Positions 18,172 to 27,612 of a stretch of 64,000 nucleotides of DNA are shown here, piece after piece. Origin of the DNA: Flavihumibacter fluvii (GTDB lineage: Bacteria; Bacteroidota; Bacteroidia; Chitinophagales; Chitinophagaceae); NCBI RefSeq assembly GCF_018595675.2, contig NZ_CP092333.1, forward strand, positions 1,326,001 to 1,390,000, written 5' to 3'. Positions within the stretch are counted from its first letter, which is position 1; each line of letters begins with the position of its first letter. The position numbers and the translations under genes are program-made. The notes beneath the pieces are model-generated. The model was not told the DNA's origin and searched no databases. It saw only the letters and a program-made list of their open reading frames with translations.

Positions 18172-20343
18172 ATGTTATCACAACCGATTCAAGTAACTTT
18201 CGAAGTAAGTAGTGGCCGTTCGGTGACTATTGAAACAGGAAAGCTGGCCCGCCAGGCAGATGGTGCTGTAACCGTTCGTCAGGGTAATTGTATAATTCTC
18301 GCTACTGTTGTTGCCAATAAAGAGCCGAAAGAGGGACAAAGTTTCTTCCCGCTTACGGTAGACTACCAGGAAAAATTTGCTTCAGCTGGCCGCATCCCCG
18401 GATCTTTCTTTAAGCGGGAAAGTAAACTGAATGATTACGAAGTATTGACCAGCCGTTTGATTGACCGGGCACTTCGTCCACTTTTCCCTGAAGATTACCT
18501 GTGTGATGTCCAGGTGCTGGTTACACTGGTGTCAAGTGATGCCGAAGTGATGCCCGATGCGCTGGCTTGCCTGGCTGCCTCTGCAGCATTGGCCGTTTCT
18601 GATGTGCCCATACAGGAAATCATTTCTGAAGTACGCGTTGCCCGTATCAATGGCCAATTCGTGGTAAACCCGCTTCGTTCTGAGCTGGCTACGGCTGATA
18701 TGGACTTTTTGATAGCCGCTACTGATAAGAATATTATGATGGTAGAAGGTGAAGCAAAAGAATGTTTGGAAGAAGACCTTATCAAAGCTATTGAACTGGC
18801 TCATGATGCGATCCGTATACAAGTGAAAGCCCAGGCTGAATTGCGCGCCAAAAAAGGAGTCACTGCAAAACGTGAATACACAAAACCTGTCCATAATGAA
18901 GATCTTCGCGCTAAAGTAACTGCTTTCGCAAGTGATAAGGTATTAGCCGTTGCAAAAAGTGCCCTTGCCAAACATGATCGCAGCGATAGGTTTGATGCAA
19001 TCGGTAACGAATTAATGGAATACCTCAAAATTGAATATAATGTTGCAGAAGGTGCAAGCCTCGATGACACCATTAAAAAACAAGCCAAAACTTATTATAG
19101 CGACCTGCAATATTATGTAGTTCGTGATATGATATTAAATGACCGCGTGCGCCTGGATGGTCGTGGACTGGAAGATGTACGTCCCCTTTCTATGGAAGTT
19201 GATGTATTGCCTTCACCACATGGTGCTGCTTTATTCACCCGAGGTGAAACACAATCCCTGACCACTGTAACCCTCGGAACGCCACTGGATGAACTGCTGG
19301 TGGAAAGTGCTGCAGTTTCAGTGTATAGTAATTTTATCCTCCATTATAATTTCCCGCCTTTCTCTACCGGTGAAGTGAAAATGATGCGCGGCCCGGGCCG
19401 TCGTGAAGTTGGTCATGGTAACCTGGCCATGCGCTCCCTGAAACAAATGATGCCTGGTGAAGATTATCCATACACTGTCCGTGTTGTGAGTGATATCCTG
19501 GAATCAAATGGTTCATCTTCCATGGCTACTGTTTGTGCCGGTTCATTGGCGCTTATGGATGCCGGTATACCAATGCCGAAACACGTATCCGGTGTTGCAA
19601 TGGGGCTGATCACTAAAGAAGGAAAATTCGCTGTATTGACCGATATCCTGGGGGATGAAGATCACCTGGGTGATATGGATTTCAAAGTTACCGGTACACG
19701 CGATGGTATCTGTGGCGTGCAGATGGATATAAAAGTGGACGGATTGAGCATGGATATCATGCGCCAGGCATTGGCGCAAGCCAACCGCGGCCGGATGCAT
19801 ATCCTCGATGCCATGTACGAAACATTGCCAGCCGCACGTACCGATGTGAAACCACATGCACCACGCATGGTAAAATTGTATATTGATAAAGAATTTATTG
19901 GTGCGGTAATTGGACCAGGTGGTAAGGTGATCCAGGAAATGCAGCGCGAAACCGGGACTACCATCAATATCGAAGAAAAAAATAACCAGGGCGAAGTCAG
20001 CATTTTCGGAACCAAGAAAGAAAATGTGGACAAAGCTGTTAACTGGATCAAAGGTATCACTGCCCAACCAACCGTTGGCGATGTTTATGAAGCTACCGTC
20101 AAGTCAATCCAGCCTTATGGGGCATTCATTGAATTCCTGCCAGGTAAACAAGGTTTACTGCACATCTCAGAAGTAAGCTGGAAGCGACTTGAAACATTGG
20201 AAGGTGTGCTGAAGGAAGGTGATATTGTGAAAGTTAAACTCACAGGAACTGATCCTAAATCTGGCAAGTTTAAATTATCACGCAAGATTTTGTTGCCGAA
20301 GCCAGAAGGTATGCCTGCCTCACGCAACGACCAGCAAGACTAA
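18172..20343 (+). CDS. pnp: Polyribonucleotide nucleotidyltransferase (PNPase)
   Basis: Phosphorolytic 3'-5' exoribonuclease of 723 residues. Two RNase PH domains are present (ATVVANKEPKEGQSFFPLTVDYQEK near 45 and TRGETQSLTTVTLG near 360), then a KH domain with VIGPGGKVIQEM near 581 and a C-terminal S1 domain with GDVYEATVKSIQPYGAFIEF near 635. All usual domains are complete. It stands 103 bp after rpsO behind a terminator and is followed by its own terminator. Main roles are mRNA turnover and small-RNA processing in the cytoplasm. Confidence 0.97.
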   Translation: MLSQPIQVTFEVSSGRSVTIETGKLARQADGAVTVRQGNCIILATVVANKEPKEGQSFFPLTVDYQEKFASAGRIPGSFFKRESKLNDYEVLTSRLIDRALRPLFPEDYLCDVQVLVTLVSSDAEVMPDALACLAASAALAVSDVPIQEIISEVRVARINGQFVVNPLRSELATADMDFLIAATDKNIMMVEGEAKECLEEDLIKAIELAHDAIRIQVKAQAELRAKKGVTAKREYTKPVHNEDLRAKVTAFASDKVLAVAKSALAKHDRSDRFDAIGNELMEYLKIEYNVAEGASLDDTIKKQAKTYYSDLQYYVVRDMILNDRVRLDGRGLEDVRPLSMEVDVLPSPHGAALFTRGETQSLTTVTLGTPLDELLVESAAVSVYSNFILHYNFPPFSTGEVKMMRGPGRREVGHGNLAMRSLKQMMPGEDYPYTVRVVSDILESNGSSSMATVCAGSLALMDAGIPMPKHVSGVAMGLITKEGKFAVLTDILGDEDHLGDMDFKVTGTRDGICGVQMDIKVDGLSMDIMRQALAQANRGRMHILDAMYETLPAARTDVKPHAPRMVKLYIDKEFIGAVIGPGGKVIQEMQRETGTTINIEEKNNQGEVSIFGTKKENVDKAVNWIKGITAQPTVGDVYEATVKSIQPYGAFIEFLPGKQGLLHISEVSWKRLETLEGVLKEGDIVKVKLTGTDPKSGKFKLSRKILLPKPEGMPASRNDQQD

Positions 20344-20364
20344 GCGACAGGTTTATAGCTCATC

Positions 20365-20391
20365 AAACCCCGATCTCTGGTCGGGGTTTTT
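20365..20391 (+). terminator. Intrinsic terminator after pnp
   Basis: Stem AAACCCCGA (20365-20373) pairs with 20381-20389 around a seven-base loop and ends in TTTTT. It lies just before the prmA start, so prmA needs its own promoter or read-through. Confidence 0.85.
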
Positions 20392-20403
20392 AATTTGAAT
20401 CAA

Positions 20404-21231
20404 ATGAACAGTTATCAACAGGTAACTATTACAGTAAGTCAAACAGGGGACAAGGAGATACTGATTGCATTACTTGCCGATGCCGGCTACGAAGGCTTTG
20501 TGGAAGAACCAAAATTGTTGAAAGCGTACCTGCCTTTCAGTGATTTTGATGCCGCTAAATTAGATTACCTGGTAGCCCCGTTTAACGTTTCCTATGTATT
20601 GGAAGAGATCAAGCAGCGAAACTGGAATGCAGAATGGGAAGCTGGTTTTGAACCGGTGGTGGTGCATGATTTTTGTGGTATCAGGGCTGATTTCCATGAA
20701 CCGGTGCCTGGGGTCCGGTATGACATTGTGGTAACGCCGAAAATGAGTTTTGGTACAGGCCATCATGCCACCACTTATATGATGGTGGAAGCAATGCAGG
20801 GCCTGGATATGCCTGGAAAAAAAGTGCTGGATTTCGGAACCGGTACGGGTATCCTGGCTATTTTGGCTGAAAAAATGGGCGCAGATGCAGTGCGGGCAAT
20901 CGACAATGATAGCTGGAGCATCGATAATGCCGGTGAAAATATTGGCCGGAACAATTGCCGGAATATCCAGCTGGAATTGGCTGAAACCCTGGATGGAGAA
21001 GAAAAGTATGACGTAATCCTGGCCAATATCAATAAGCATGTGATACTCGACCAGCTGCCTTTGATGGTCAAACATACCGCCCGCCATGGGGTGATTCTGA
21101 TCAGTGGACTATTGCAGTCCGATGGTGATGATCTGAACAAGGCAATAGCACCCCATAACCTGACGTTATTCAACCAACAGGAGCGGCAAAGTTGGCTTTG
21201 CTGGCAGTTGATTGTTAAAGAAAGTGACTAG
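20404..21231 (+). CDS. prmA: Ribosomal protein L11 methyltransferase
   Basis: SAM-dependent methyltransferase of 275 residues that trimethylates ribosomal protein L11. The N-terminal part has the PrmA feature WNAEWEAGFEPVVV near residue 75; the catalytic domain has TPKMSFGTGHHATTYMM, the SAM motif LDFGTGTGILAILAEKMGA near 140, and the NIN motif in VILANINKHVILDQL. The ATG at 20404 is preferred over a TTG three codons upstream that lies against the pnp terminator. A promoter for plsY is in the gap that follows. Confidence 0.93.
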   Translation: MNSYQQVTITVSQTGDKEILIALLADAGYEGFVEEPKLLKAYLPFSDFDAAKLDYLVAPFNVSYVLEEIKQRNWNAEWEAGFEPVVVHDFCGIRADFHEPVPGVRYDIVVTPKMSFGTGHHATTYMMVEAMQGLDMPGKKVLDFGTGTGILAILAEKMGADAVRAIDNDSWSIDNAGENIGRNNCRNIQLELAETLDGEEKYDVILANINKHVILDQLPLMVKHTARHGVILISGLLQSDGDDLNKAIAPHNLTLFNQQERQSWLCWQLIVKESD

Positions 21232-21264
21232 TTTGATTTTGAATCGTCGTTTTCCCTATTTTTG
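21232..21264 (+). promoter_or_regulatory. Promoter for plsY
   Basis: TTTG at 21232-21235 and TATTTTTG at 21257-21264 are separated by 21 bp, a good fit to the Bacteroidota -33/-7 pattern; the -7 element ends 21 bp before the ATG. Confidence 0.6.
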
Positions 21265-21285
21265 AAATCCAACGCAACCAATGAA

Positions 21286-21927
21286 ATGAAAGAGGCTCTT
21301 CTGATATTGTTTGCCTATCTGATTGGTTCTATCCCAACCGCAGTATGGGTTAGCAGGTATTATTTTGACATTGATATCCGTGATTATGGTAGCGGCAACT
21401 CAGGTGCTACCAATACTTTCAGGGTATTGGGCTCAAGATGGGGCACCCTGGTTATGGTTATTGATGTACTGAAAGGCCTTGCTGCCGTAAAATTATCGCT
21501 CTTATTACCTTTCTACCAGGACCATGATATCATGCTGACCAACCTGCAAATAGGGTTGGGCTTTGCTGCTGTCCTGGGGCATATTTTCCCCATTTGGGCC
21601 GACTTTAAAGGCGGCAAAGGTGTAGCGACCTTATTTGGGCTGGTGATTGGGATTTCCCCCTGGACGGCCCTTTGTTGCTCGGGAGTATTTTTATTAGTGC
21701 TGTACCTGACACGCTTCGTTTCGCTGAGTTCTATACTTGCCAGTATTGCATTTCCGATCTTTATCCTAATCATTTTTAATGTTGATAATCACGCCTATCG
21801 CGTATTTGCTATTGCAGTTGCCCTGATGGTGATCCTGACCCATCAAAAAAATATAAGCCGGTTGCTGCGAGGAAGTGAAGGCAAAATTCCCATTCTGAAA
21901 TACCGGGATCGAAAACGAAAACGCTGA
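21286..21927 (+). CDS. plsY: Acyl-phosphate:glycerol-3-phosphate acyltransferase
   Basis: Integral membrane enzyme of 213 residues that acylates glycerol-3-phosphate with acyl-phosphate, starting phospholipid synthesis. PlsY motifs are clear: IGSIPTAVWVSR near residue 8, YGSGNSGATNTFRVLG near 33, and the glycine-rich FKGGKGVATLFG near 108. About five membrane segments are seen. The ATG at 21286 gives the usual N-terminus MKEALLILFAYLIGS; an in-frame TTG at 21262 lies inside the promoter -7 element and is rejected. Confidence 0.95.
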   Translation: MKEALLILFAYLIGSIPTAVWVSRYYFDIDIRDYGSGNSGATNTFRVLGSRWGTLVMVIDVLKGLAAVKLSLLLPFYQDHDIMLTNLQIGLGFAAVLGHIFPIWADFKGGKGVATLFGLVIGISPWTALCCSGVFLLVLYLTRFVSLSSILASIAFPIFILIIFNVDNHAYRVFAIAVALMVILTHQKNISRLLRGSEGKIPILKYRDRKRKR

Positions 21928-22000
21928 GTTTAACACTTCTTATTTACTCCGGTACAATATTGGCATATCTATAGATTATCAAGTAGGTAAATTCTTTTAC

Positions 22001-22813
22001 ATGAATCGTATTCTTTGTATTCTTGCTGTTGCAGTTCAATTGGTAGCCTGTAGCAAAAATCCCATTACGGGCAGAAACCAATTGACATTATTCTCCGAGG
22101 CAGAAATCCAGACAATGGCTACCCAGGAATACCAGACCTTCCTCACAAAAAACAAGGTGGTCAGCACAACGGTCAGTAAAGATGCTGAAATGGTGCGCAG
22201 GATCGGCACCAGGATTTCCACTGCGGTTACTAATTATTTTACGGAAAAGGGTTTGAAGAATGAATTGGCTGGCTACAAATGGGAATACAACCTGGTGGAC
22301 TCAAAAGAAGCTAATGCCTGGTGTATGCCCGGTGGAAAGATCGTGGTATATACCGGATTATTACCCATAACCCAGAACGAAGCTGCATTGGCAGTAGTCA
22401 TGGGGCATGAAGTTGCCCATGCGATTGCCAAACATGGAAATGAAAGGATGAGTCAGGGGATGGTGCAGGAATTAGGCGGTGTTGCTTTATCTGTTGCCCT
22501 TGCCAGCAAACCGGCTGAAACACAGAATTTATTTATGGGGGCTTATGGTTTAGGTACAACCTATGGCGCAATTTTGCCTTTTTCACGCAGCAATGAACTC
22601 GAAGCAGATAAATATGGCCTCTTTTTCTGCGCCATGGCAGGTTATAACCCTCAGGAAGCCATTCCTTTATGGGAAAGGATGGCAGCAGCTTCAGGCGGCA
22701 ATGCCCCACCTGAATTCGCCAGTACGCACCCCGCAGAGGCTACCCGAATTGAAAAATTGAAACAGCTAATGCCCGAAGCCCTTAAATATTATAAACCAAT
22801 TGGCACTAAATAG
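22001..22813 (+). CDS. M48 family metalloprotease, lipoprotein
   Basis: A 270-residue zinc protease. The N-terminus is a lipoprotein signal with lipobox LVAC at about residue 19, so it is probably anchored in a membrane facing the periplasm. The zinc site is H136-EVAH-H140 in VMGHEVAHAIAKHGNERM, and the third ligand is E201 in NELEADKYG. This is the LoiP/YggG (BepA-like) branch of family M48, which degrades misfolded envelope proteins. Single-gene unit by appearance, with 73 bp upstream and 85 bp downstream. No TPR repeats are present. Confidence 0.92.
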   Translation: MNRILCILAVAVQLVACSKNPITGRNQLTLFSEAEIQTMATQEYQTFLTKNKVVSTTVSKDAEMVRRIGTRISTAVTNYFTEKGLKNELAGYKWEYNLVDSKEANAWCMPGGKIVVYTGLLPITQNEAALAVVMGHEVAHAIAKHGNERMSQGMVQELGGVALSVALASKPAETQNLFMGAYGLGTTYGAILPFSRSNELEADKYGLFFCAMAGYNPQEAIPLWERMAAASGGNAPPEFASTHPAEATRIEKLKQLMPEALKYYKPIGTK

Positions 22814-22898
22814 GCAAATTTGCATTTTGCCACCCCCTTGGATTTCGTTAATTTTACAGCCCGTTATAATTATTCTTTCCAGTTAAATTATACCAGGT

Positions 22899-23570
22899 AT
22901 GTTGCCAACTTTATTTGAAAAATTGCAGTTTAAGGAAGAAAAAAATCTACTGATCCAGGGTTTACCTTCCTCCATCGAAAAGCAATTCAGCAAAGTCGCG
23001 TTTGCTAAAAATGTAACCCCGTTGCTAAAAAGTCGCCGTATAGACTTTGCACTGGTTTTTGCCATTAATGAGCACCAGCTGAACGGGATATTACAGGATG
23101 TTTTACCTGCACTTAATGATGAGGCCAAGTTATGGATTGCCTATCCCAAAACAACATCAAAAATAGTCTCCAACCTGAACCGCGACTGCAGTTGGGATAT
23201 GGTAGTAAATGCAGGGTATGAAGGGGTACGCCAGGTAGCACTGGATTCCGTCTGGAGTGCATTACGCTTTAAAAGGGCAGAACAGATCAAGGAAATGACC
23301 CGCGCTTCTGAAAATGGCGGCCAACCGGCACCGATAGAAGGTGTTGATACAGTGGAACGTACGGTAACTCCTCCTCCAGATCTGGAAAAATTACTACTGC
23401 TGAAAAAAAATAAAAAAGCGCTCGATTTCTTCGACAAACTCTCTTTTACCAATAAAAAGGAGTATGTCGCCTGGATCACCACCGCCAAAAAAGAAGAAAC
23501 CCGGCAAAACCGCCTGATGTATACCATCGAAAAATTAATGGCCGGCAAGAAAAATCCAACAGAAAAATAA
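22899..23570 (+). CDS. DUF3052-like domain fused to YdeI/OmpD-associated C-terminal domain
   Basis: A 223-residue cytoplasmic protein with no signal. The N-terminal 125 residues resemble the DUF3052 fold: a methyltransferase-like sheet without a SAM motif, with LWIAYPKTTSKI and LDSVWSALRFKR as the recognisable parts. The last 60 residues (DLEKLLLLKKNKKALDFFDKL, then YVAWITTAKKEETRQNRL) match the C-terminal helical domain of YdeI/OmdA 'bacteriocin-protection' proteins. Neither domain has a firm biochemical function. It ends 4 bp from a convergent VWA pseudogene. The domain assignment is by eye from motifs only. Confidence 0.75.
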   Translation: MLPTLFEKLQFKEEKNLLIQGLPSSIEKQFSKVAFAKNVTPLLKSRRIDFALVFAINEHQLNGILQDVLPALNDEAKLWIAYPKTTSKIVSNLNRDCSWDMVVNAGYEGVRQVALDSVWSALRFKRAEQIKEMTRASENGGQPAPIEGVDTVERTVTPPPDLEKLLLLKKNKKALDFFDKLSFTNKKEYVAWITTAKKEETRQNRLMYTIEKLMAGKKNPTEK

Positions 23571-23574
23571 AGAG

Positions 23575-24752
23575 CTATTGCAGGTATTTCCCAATCAGGC
23601 GAACCATCAGGTTGTTCAGGTATTCTACATCATATTGACCCACTGAAGCTTCCATGTGTTCATTGCCTATACCACTATGGTTGGTAATGAAAACATAAGT
23701 GCCATTTGTGGCAATACTAAAATAACGCATCAGGAATTCGGTATCCTTTTCTATACCACTGGCAGTGATTGGAATGATTTTGATGCCTTTTTTTGAAGCG
23801 GTGGCTATATATTTATGCACTTCTTCTATGACCACCGGATCATAATGGGGTGGGGCATCCAATACCAGGAAAAGGATCCTGGCCCGTGCGTCGGGTGACC
23901 AGTTTAGCCCCTCAATGCCCTCCTTTAGTGCAGTGTGTACCGCTTCTGGCGTATCACCACCACCCTCAGCACTCTGGTCTTTGATAAAATCAAGTACAGG
24001 AGAAAAAACAGATGAGAATGGCGTTTTTTTGGTAACGTACGTATCTCCTTCATCACGGTAAAAACGGCTGCAGTATTAATGGTCAGGTTTCCAAAACCGG
24101 ATTGGACCCGGTTGATAACATCTTCCAGCTCTGTTTTCAGGTAAGTAATCTCATCTCCCATTGAACCTGTGGCATCCACCACAAATGCAATGTCGGCAAT
24201 GGTTGGAGTAAGTTGTTGTTTATTGATCACCAGTTCATTAACTCCAGTAGAAAAAAATTTTAGTGATGAAAAGACCTGCTGATTGACTTTTAGCTGCACC
24301 GATTCAATATTTGGCCCTTTGTACAAAACACTAAGGAAAGGAAAGAATTCGGCAGTACCCTTATTGTCTGTGCGCGTTTCTGCTAATGTCTGGCCGTTCG
24401 CATCCTGCAATAGCACTGGTTCATCCACTATCAGAAATCCCTGTTCATTCTTAACAAGGACCGATATCCGTGAACGGGTATTAAAACCCCAGAAGGAAGG
24501 GAAATTTTTAAAATCAGGCTTTGCCAGTAATCCTTCCCAGAAGTCCCAATTGCCTAGGTCGTGCCACTCGCCAGCTGTTAATTTTCCGGCATCCATTGTA
24601 CTGTCACCGCCTTGTCCACCACCAAAAGACACACCAACATAACCACCAAGATCAACGGAATCTACGCGTTCAGACATTTCCCCGTTTTTTGAACAGGAAA
24701 TCGCCAATACGGATAGTACAACTGCAGTTAATAATGATGTATGCCTGACCAT
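23575..24752 (-). pseudogene. VWA-domain lipoprotein, broken by a one-base frameshift
   Basis: The gene starts at 24752 with a lipoprotein signal (lipobox LAISC) and Ser/Gly-rich segment, then a beta-rich domain, and a von Willebrand A domain beginning IADIAFVVDATGSMGDE (MIDAS DxTGSM). The frame is lost in a run of five T on the coding strand (24060-24064): after NTAAVF the expected continuation YRDEGDTYVTKKTPFSS is in the next frame and remains open to 23575. One extra T would restore a protein of about 392 residues. The short downstream part (ending VRLIGKYLQ) is otherwise intact. It could be a real recent mutation, phase variation in a homopolymer, or a sequencing error. Function unknown; VWA lipoproteins often bind surface ligands. 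Confidence 0.85.
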
Positions 24753-24879
24753 ATTGTGTCGGTTTCAATACTTGAGTAAATGCACAAATGATCCGTTGCA
24801 TGCGAAATGGCATTAATTTGTATTGCTATAATTGGATAAGCCACAAATAGATGCGCCAGAAAGGCTTAAGAACGGTTCA

Positions 24880-26820
24880 TTAGCGCATAATAACCGTTCC
24901 ATAGTGGAGTAGTATTTCCCTTTCCATTTGCTTCAATGCCTGGTGGGTTTGTAAAAGCGTAAGCTGTTCATCGGCCGAATGGGGTTTACCAAGGTCGGCC
25001 TGGTTTTCCATCATCATGCGCTTTATCTTGCGTAGTTTCAGATAACCCAGGGTGGCCAATACTTCTTCCTTATAACTTTCTTCGCGGGAACTAACGGGCA
25101 TCTGGAATTTGTTCCGCCACTTCTCACTAACCTCATAAGGAAATTCTAATAAGGAGACCACCACAGTACTTAATGCCTGGTTCTCGTGATAGAAAAAATT
25201 CTTCGCTGTGGGTTCCAGTCCGGCATCATACCACAACTTATAGGTATTGATCACATCCAGCAGCTGCGAATTATCAAACAGGTCGTTTTCAGCAAGTTCA
25301 TTAAAAATATGGTCTGCAACTTTAGAAGTCTCATCCCAGGGTTTACCTCCGAATTCGATCAGGGCCTTTACAACTGCCCTTTCCTGTAATTCATCCTTAA
25401 TAAGCAATTGAAAGCCTTCATCACTTCCGGCATCATATTCCAATGGTGGTGGCATCTCGTTATCCGCTTCAGTAAAATCGGCCTGCCATTTCGCTTCCTG
25501 CTTTGAAACCCTTTCCCGGATGAATTTATTCACCAGGTTATTCAGGCCGTTTTCTTCAATATTGAGTAATTGCGCACATTGGCGGATATAATCCTGCTGC
25601 CGGGTGAAATCCTCAGCCTTATTGATTTTGGCGAGTGTTTCAGCGATCTGGTTGACTACTGTTGCTTTTTTCTGGCTATCACCGGCGGCATCTTTTAGTG
25701 CCACTTCCAACTGGAAGAGGATGAAATCCTTCTTATTGGTAGCAATGAATTCGCGGAAGGCATCGGCACCTACCTTGTTCACATAACTATCCGGATCTTC
25801 CTTATCGGGAATCAAGACTAGCTTCACATTCAGTCCTTCCTCTAAAGCCATGTCCAATCCGCGCAAGGCGGCTTTGATACCCGCGCTGTCGCCATCATAA
25901 ATGATCGTAAGGTTATTAGTGTATTTCCGCACCAGGCGGATCTGGTCGGTGGTCAGGGAAGTACCACCACTGGCCACTACATTTTCAATTCCAGCCTGGT
26001 GCAAGGATACTACATCAGTATACCCTTCCACTAGTAAGCATTCATCAAATTTATCGATCACCTGCCTGGCGAAATACATGCCATAAAGAATACGGCTCTT
26101 GATATAGATCTCATTCTCGGGTGTATTGATGTATTTGGGTGCCTTATCATTTTTCTTGATGATCCTTGCACCAAACCCAATCACTTTTCCAGTTGTGTTG
26201 TGCACGGGAAAGATGATTCGACCGCGATAATTATCAACTAATTCTTCATTGCGGTTGGCAGCCAACCCTGATTTTACCAACAAATCACGGTTATATTGTT
26301 TTGCAACAGCTTCTTGAACAAAGGCATTACGAGACTCCTTACAATAGCCCACCTGGAATTTTTGCAGGATGGATTCTGAAAATCCCCTTTCCTTTAAATA
26401 ACTTAAGCCAATATCCTGGCCTTCTTCATCTTCAAACAACACTCGTGAGAAATATTGCTGGGCAAAACTATTAAGTATATATAGGCTGTCGGCGACCTGT
26501 TGCTGTGCACGTACCTCAGCACTCACCTCGGTTTCTTCCACTTCAACATTGTACCTGTTTGCCAGCCATTTCAGCGCTTCAACATAGGAGTACTTTTCGT
26601 GCTCCATAATGAAACTAATGGTATTGCCACTTTTACCGCAACCAAAACATTTGTAGATTTCTTTATTGGGCGAGACGGTGAAACTTGGCGACTTCTCATT
26701 GTGGAATGGGCAGAGGCCCAGGTAATTCATACCCCTTTTCTTCAGCTTTACGAAGCTGCCTACTACATCAATTATATCAATGCGGCTAAGGATCTGTTGT
26801 ATGGTGGCCTGGGTGATCAA
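24880..26820 (-). CDS. dnaG: DNA primase
   Basis: Primase of about 646 residues that makes RNA primers at the replication fork. The CHC2 zinc ribbon is at the N-terminus (CPFHNEKSPSF then YKCFGCG), the catalytic core with NYRGRIIFPVHN and the Toprim motif LLVEGYTDVVSLHQAG follow, and a C-terminal helicase-binding domain ends the protein. No ATG is available: TTG at 26820 gives MITQATIQQILSRIDI, the normal family start, and another TTG at 26841 would add seven residues. It is divergent from tcdA with about 54 bp between starts. An 8-bp inverted repeat (24870-24877 with 24892-24899) overlaps the stop but has no T tract. Confidence 0.95.
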   Translation of the reverse strand: MITQATIQQILSRIDIIDVVGSFVKLKKRGMNYLGLCPFHNEKSPSFTVSPNKEIYKCFGCGKSGNTISFIMEHEKYSYVEALKWLANRYNVEVEETEVSAEVRAQQQVADSLYILNSFAQQYFSRVLFEDEEGQDIGLSYLKERGFSESILQKFQVGYCKESRNAFVQEAVAKQYNRDLLVKSGLAANRNEELVDNYRGRIIFPVHNTTGKVIGFGARIIKKNDKAPKYINTPENEIYIKSRILYGMYFARQVIDKFDECLLVEGYTDVVSLHQAGIENVVASGGTSLTTDQIRLVRKYTNNLTIIYDGDSAGIKAALRGLDMALEEGLNVKLVLIPDKEDPDSYVNKVGADAFREFIATNKKDFILFQLEVALKDAAGDSQKKATVVNQIAETLAKINKAEDFTRQQDYIRQCAQLLNIEENGLNNLVNKFIRERVSKQEAKWQADFTEADNEMPPPLEYDAGSDEGFQLLIKDELQERAVVKALIEFGGKPWDETSKVADHIFNELAENDLFDNSQLLDVINTYKLWYDAGLEPTAKNFFYHENQALSTVVVSLLEFPYEVSEKWRNKFQMPVSSREESYKEEVLATLGYLKLRKIKRMMMENQADLGKPHSADEQLTLLQTHQALKQMEREILLHYGTVIMR

Positions 26821-26874
26821 TCTGAACGGATGAATCGGCAATTTAACGAAATTGCAGCCTTAATACCCGAAAAT

Positions 26875-27612
26875 ATGGTGCCTTATTGGTTGTCAAGAAC
26901 TGAATTATTATTGGGGGATGCCCCGGTTGAACTGGGAATGGCGAAACATGTACTAGTGGTGGGCCTGGGTGGTGTAGGTGGTATTTGTGCCGAGATGGTT
27001 GCCCGGGCCGGGATAGGGGAGATGACGATCATTGATGGTGATAAGGTTGACCTTAGTAATTGTAACCGCCAGATCCCTGCATTGCATTCCACAGAAAAGC
27101 GCATGAAAACAGAGGTAATGGCTGAGAGGCTACGGGATATAAATCCGCTTTTAAAGCTCCACATCAAGACCGAGTTTATTGAAGCCGAAAGGATCAGGGA
27201 AATATTGGTCAAAGGCAGTTACGATTATGTGGTAGATTGTATAGATACCCTCTCACCTAAAGTGCTGCTGATGAAGAATTGCGTGGAACTGGGCATTCCC
27301 ATTGTCAGTGCATTGGGGGCTGGTGGCAAGGTCGATCCTTCGCGGGTAAGAATTGCTGAAATCGAGGACACTCATGAGTGTAACCTGGCCCGCTATGTTC
27401 GCAAACGCCTGCATAAATTCGGGATCCGGAAAGGGATCACCGTGGTATTCTCGCCTGAAAAAGTTGACCCGGAAAGAGTGATCGAAACTGAAAAAGCATT
27501 CCCAAAGAAATCACTCATCGGTACTATATCTTATATGCCGGCAATTGTTGGTTGTATGTGCGCTAGTGTGGTGATCAGGTCGCTCTATGGAATTGCAATT
27601 GCTACTGAATAG
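26875..27612 (+). CDS. tcdA: tRNA threonylcarbamoyladenosine dehydratase (TcdA/CsdL)
   Basis: E1-like ATP-dependent enzyme that converts t6A to cyclic ct6A in tRNAs reading ANN codons. The 245-residue protein has the start YWLSRTELLLGD, the nucleotide site VLVVGLGGVGGICAEMVARAG near residue 25, IIDGDKVDLSNCNRQ, and DCIDTLSPKVLLMKNC. The ATG at 26875 gives the family N-terminus; an ATG at 26830 would overlap the divergent dnaG promoter region and start. The 3' end overlaps the convergent rhodanese-thioredoxin gene by 11 bp. Other members of this ThiF/MoeB superfamily are less likely, given the WLSRTELL motif. Confidence 0.9.
   Translation: MVPYWLSRTELLLGDAPVELGMAKHVLVVGLGGVGGICAEMVARAGIGEMTIIDGDKVDLSNCNRQIPALHSTEKRMKTEVMAERLRDINPLLKLHIKTEFIEAERIREILVKGSYDYVVDCIDTLSPKVLLMKNCVELGIPIVSALGAGGKVDPSRVRIAEIEDTHECNLARYVRKRLHKFGIRKGITVVFSPEKVDPERVIETEKAFPKKSLIGTISYMPAIVGCMCASVVIRSLYGIAIATE

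Noticed and set aside
22813-22831. GGCAAA/TTTGCC dyad after the M48 protease gene
   Set aside because: Short stem, no T tract, overlaps the stop codon region; too weak to call a terminator.
26500-26874. N-terminal extension of tcdA antisense to dnaG
   Set aside because: The extra 125 residues overlap the dnaG 5' end on the other strand and do not resemble the TcdA family.
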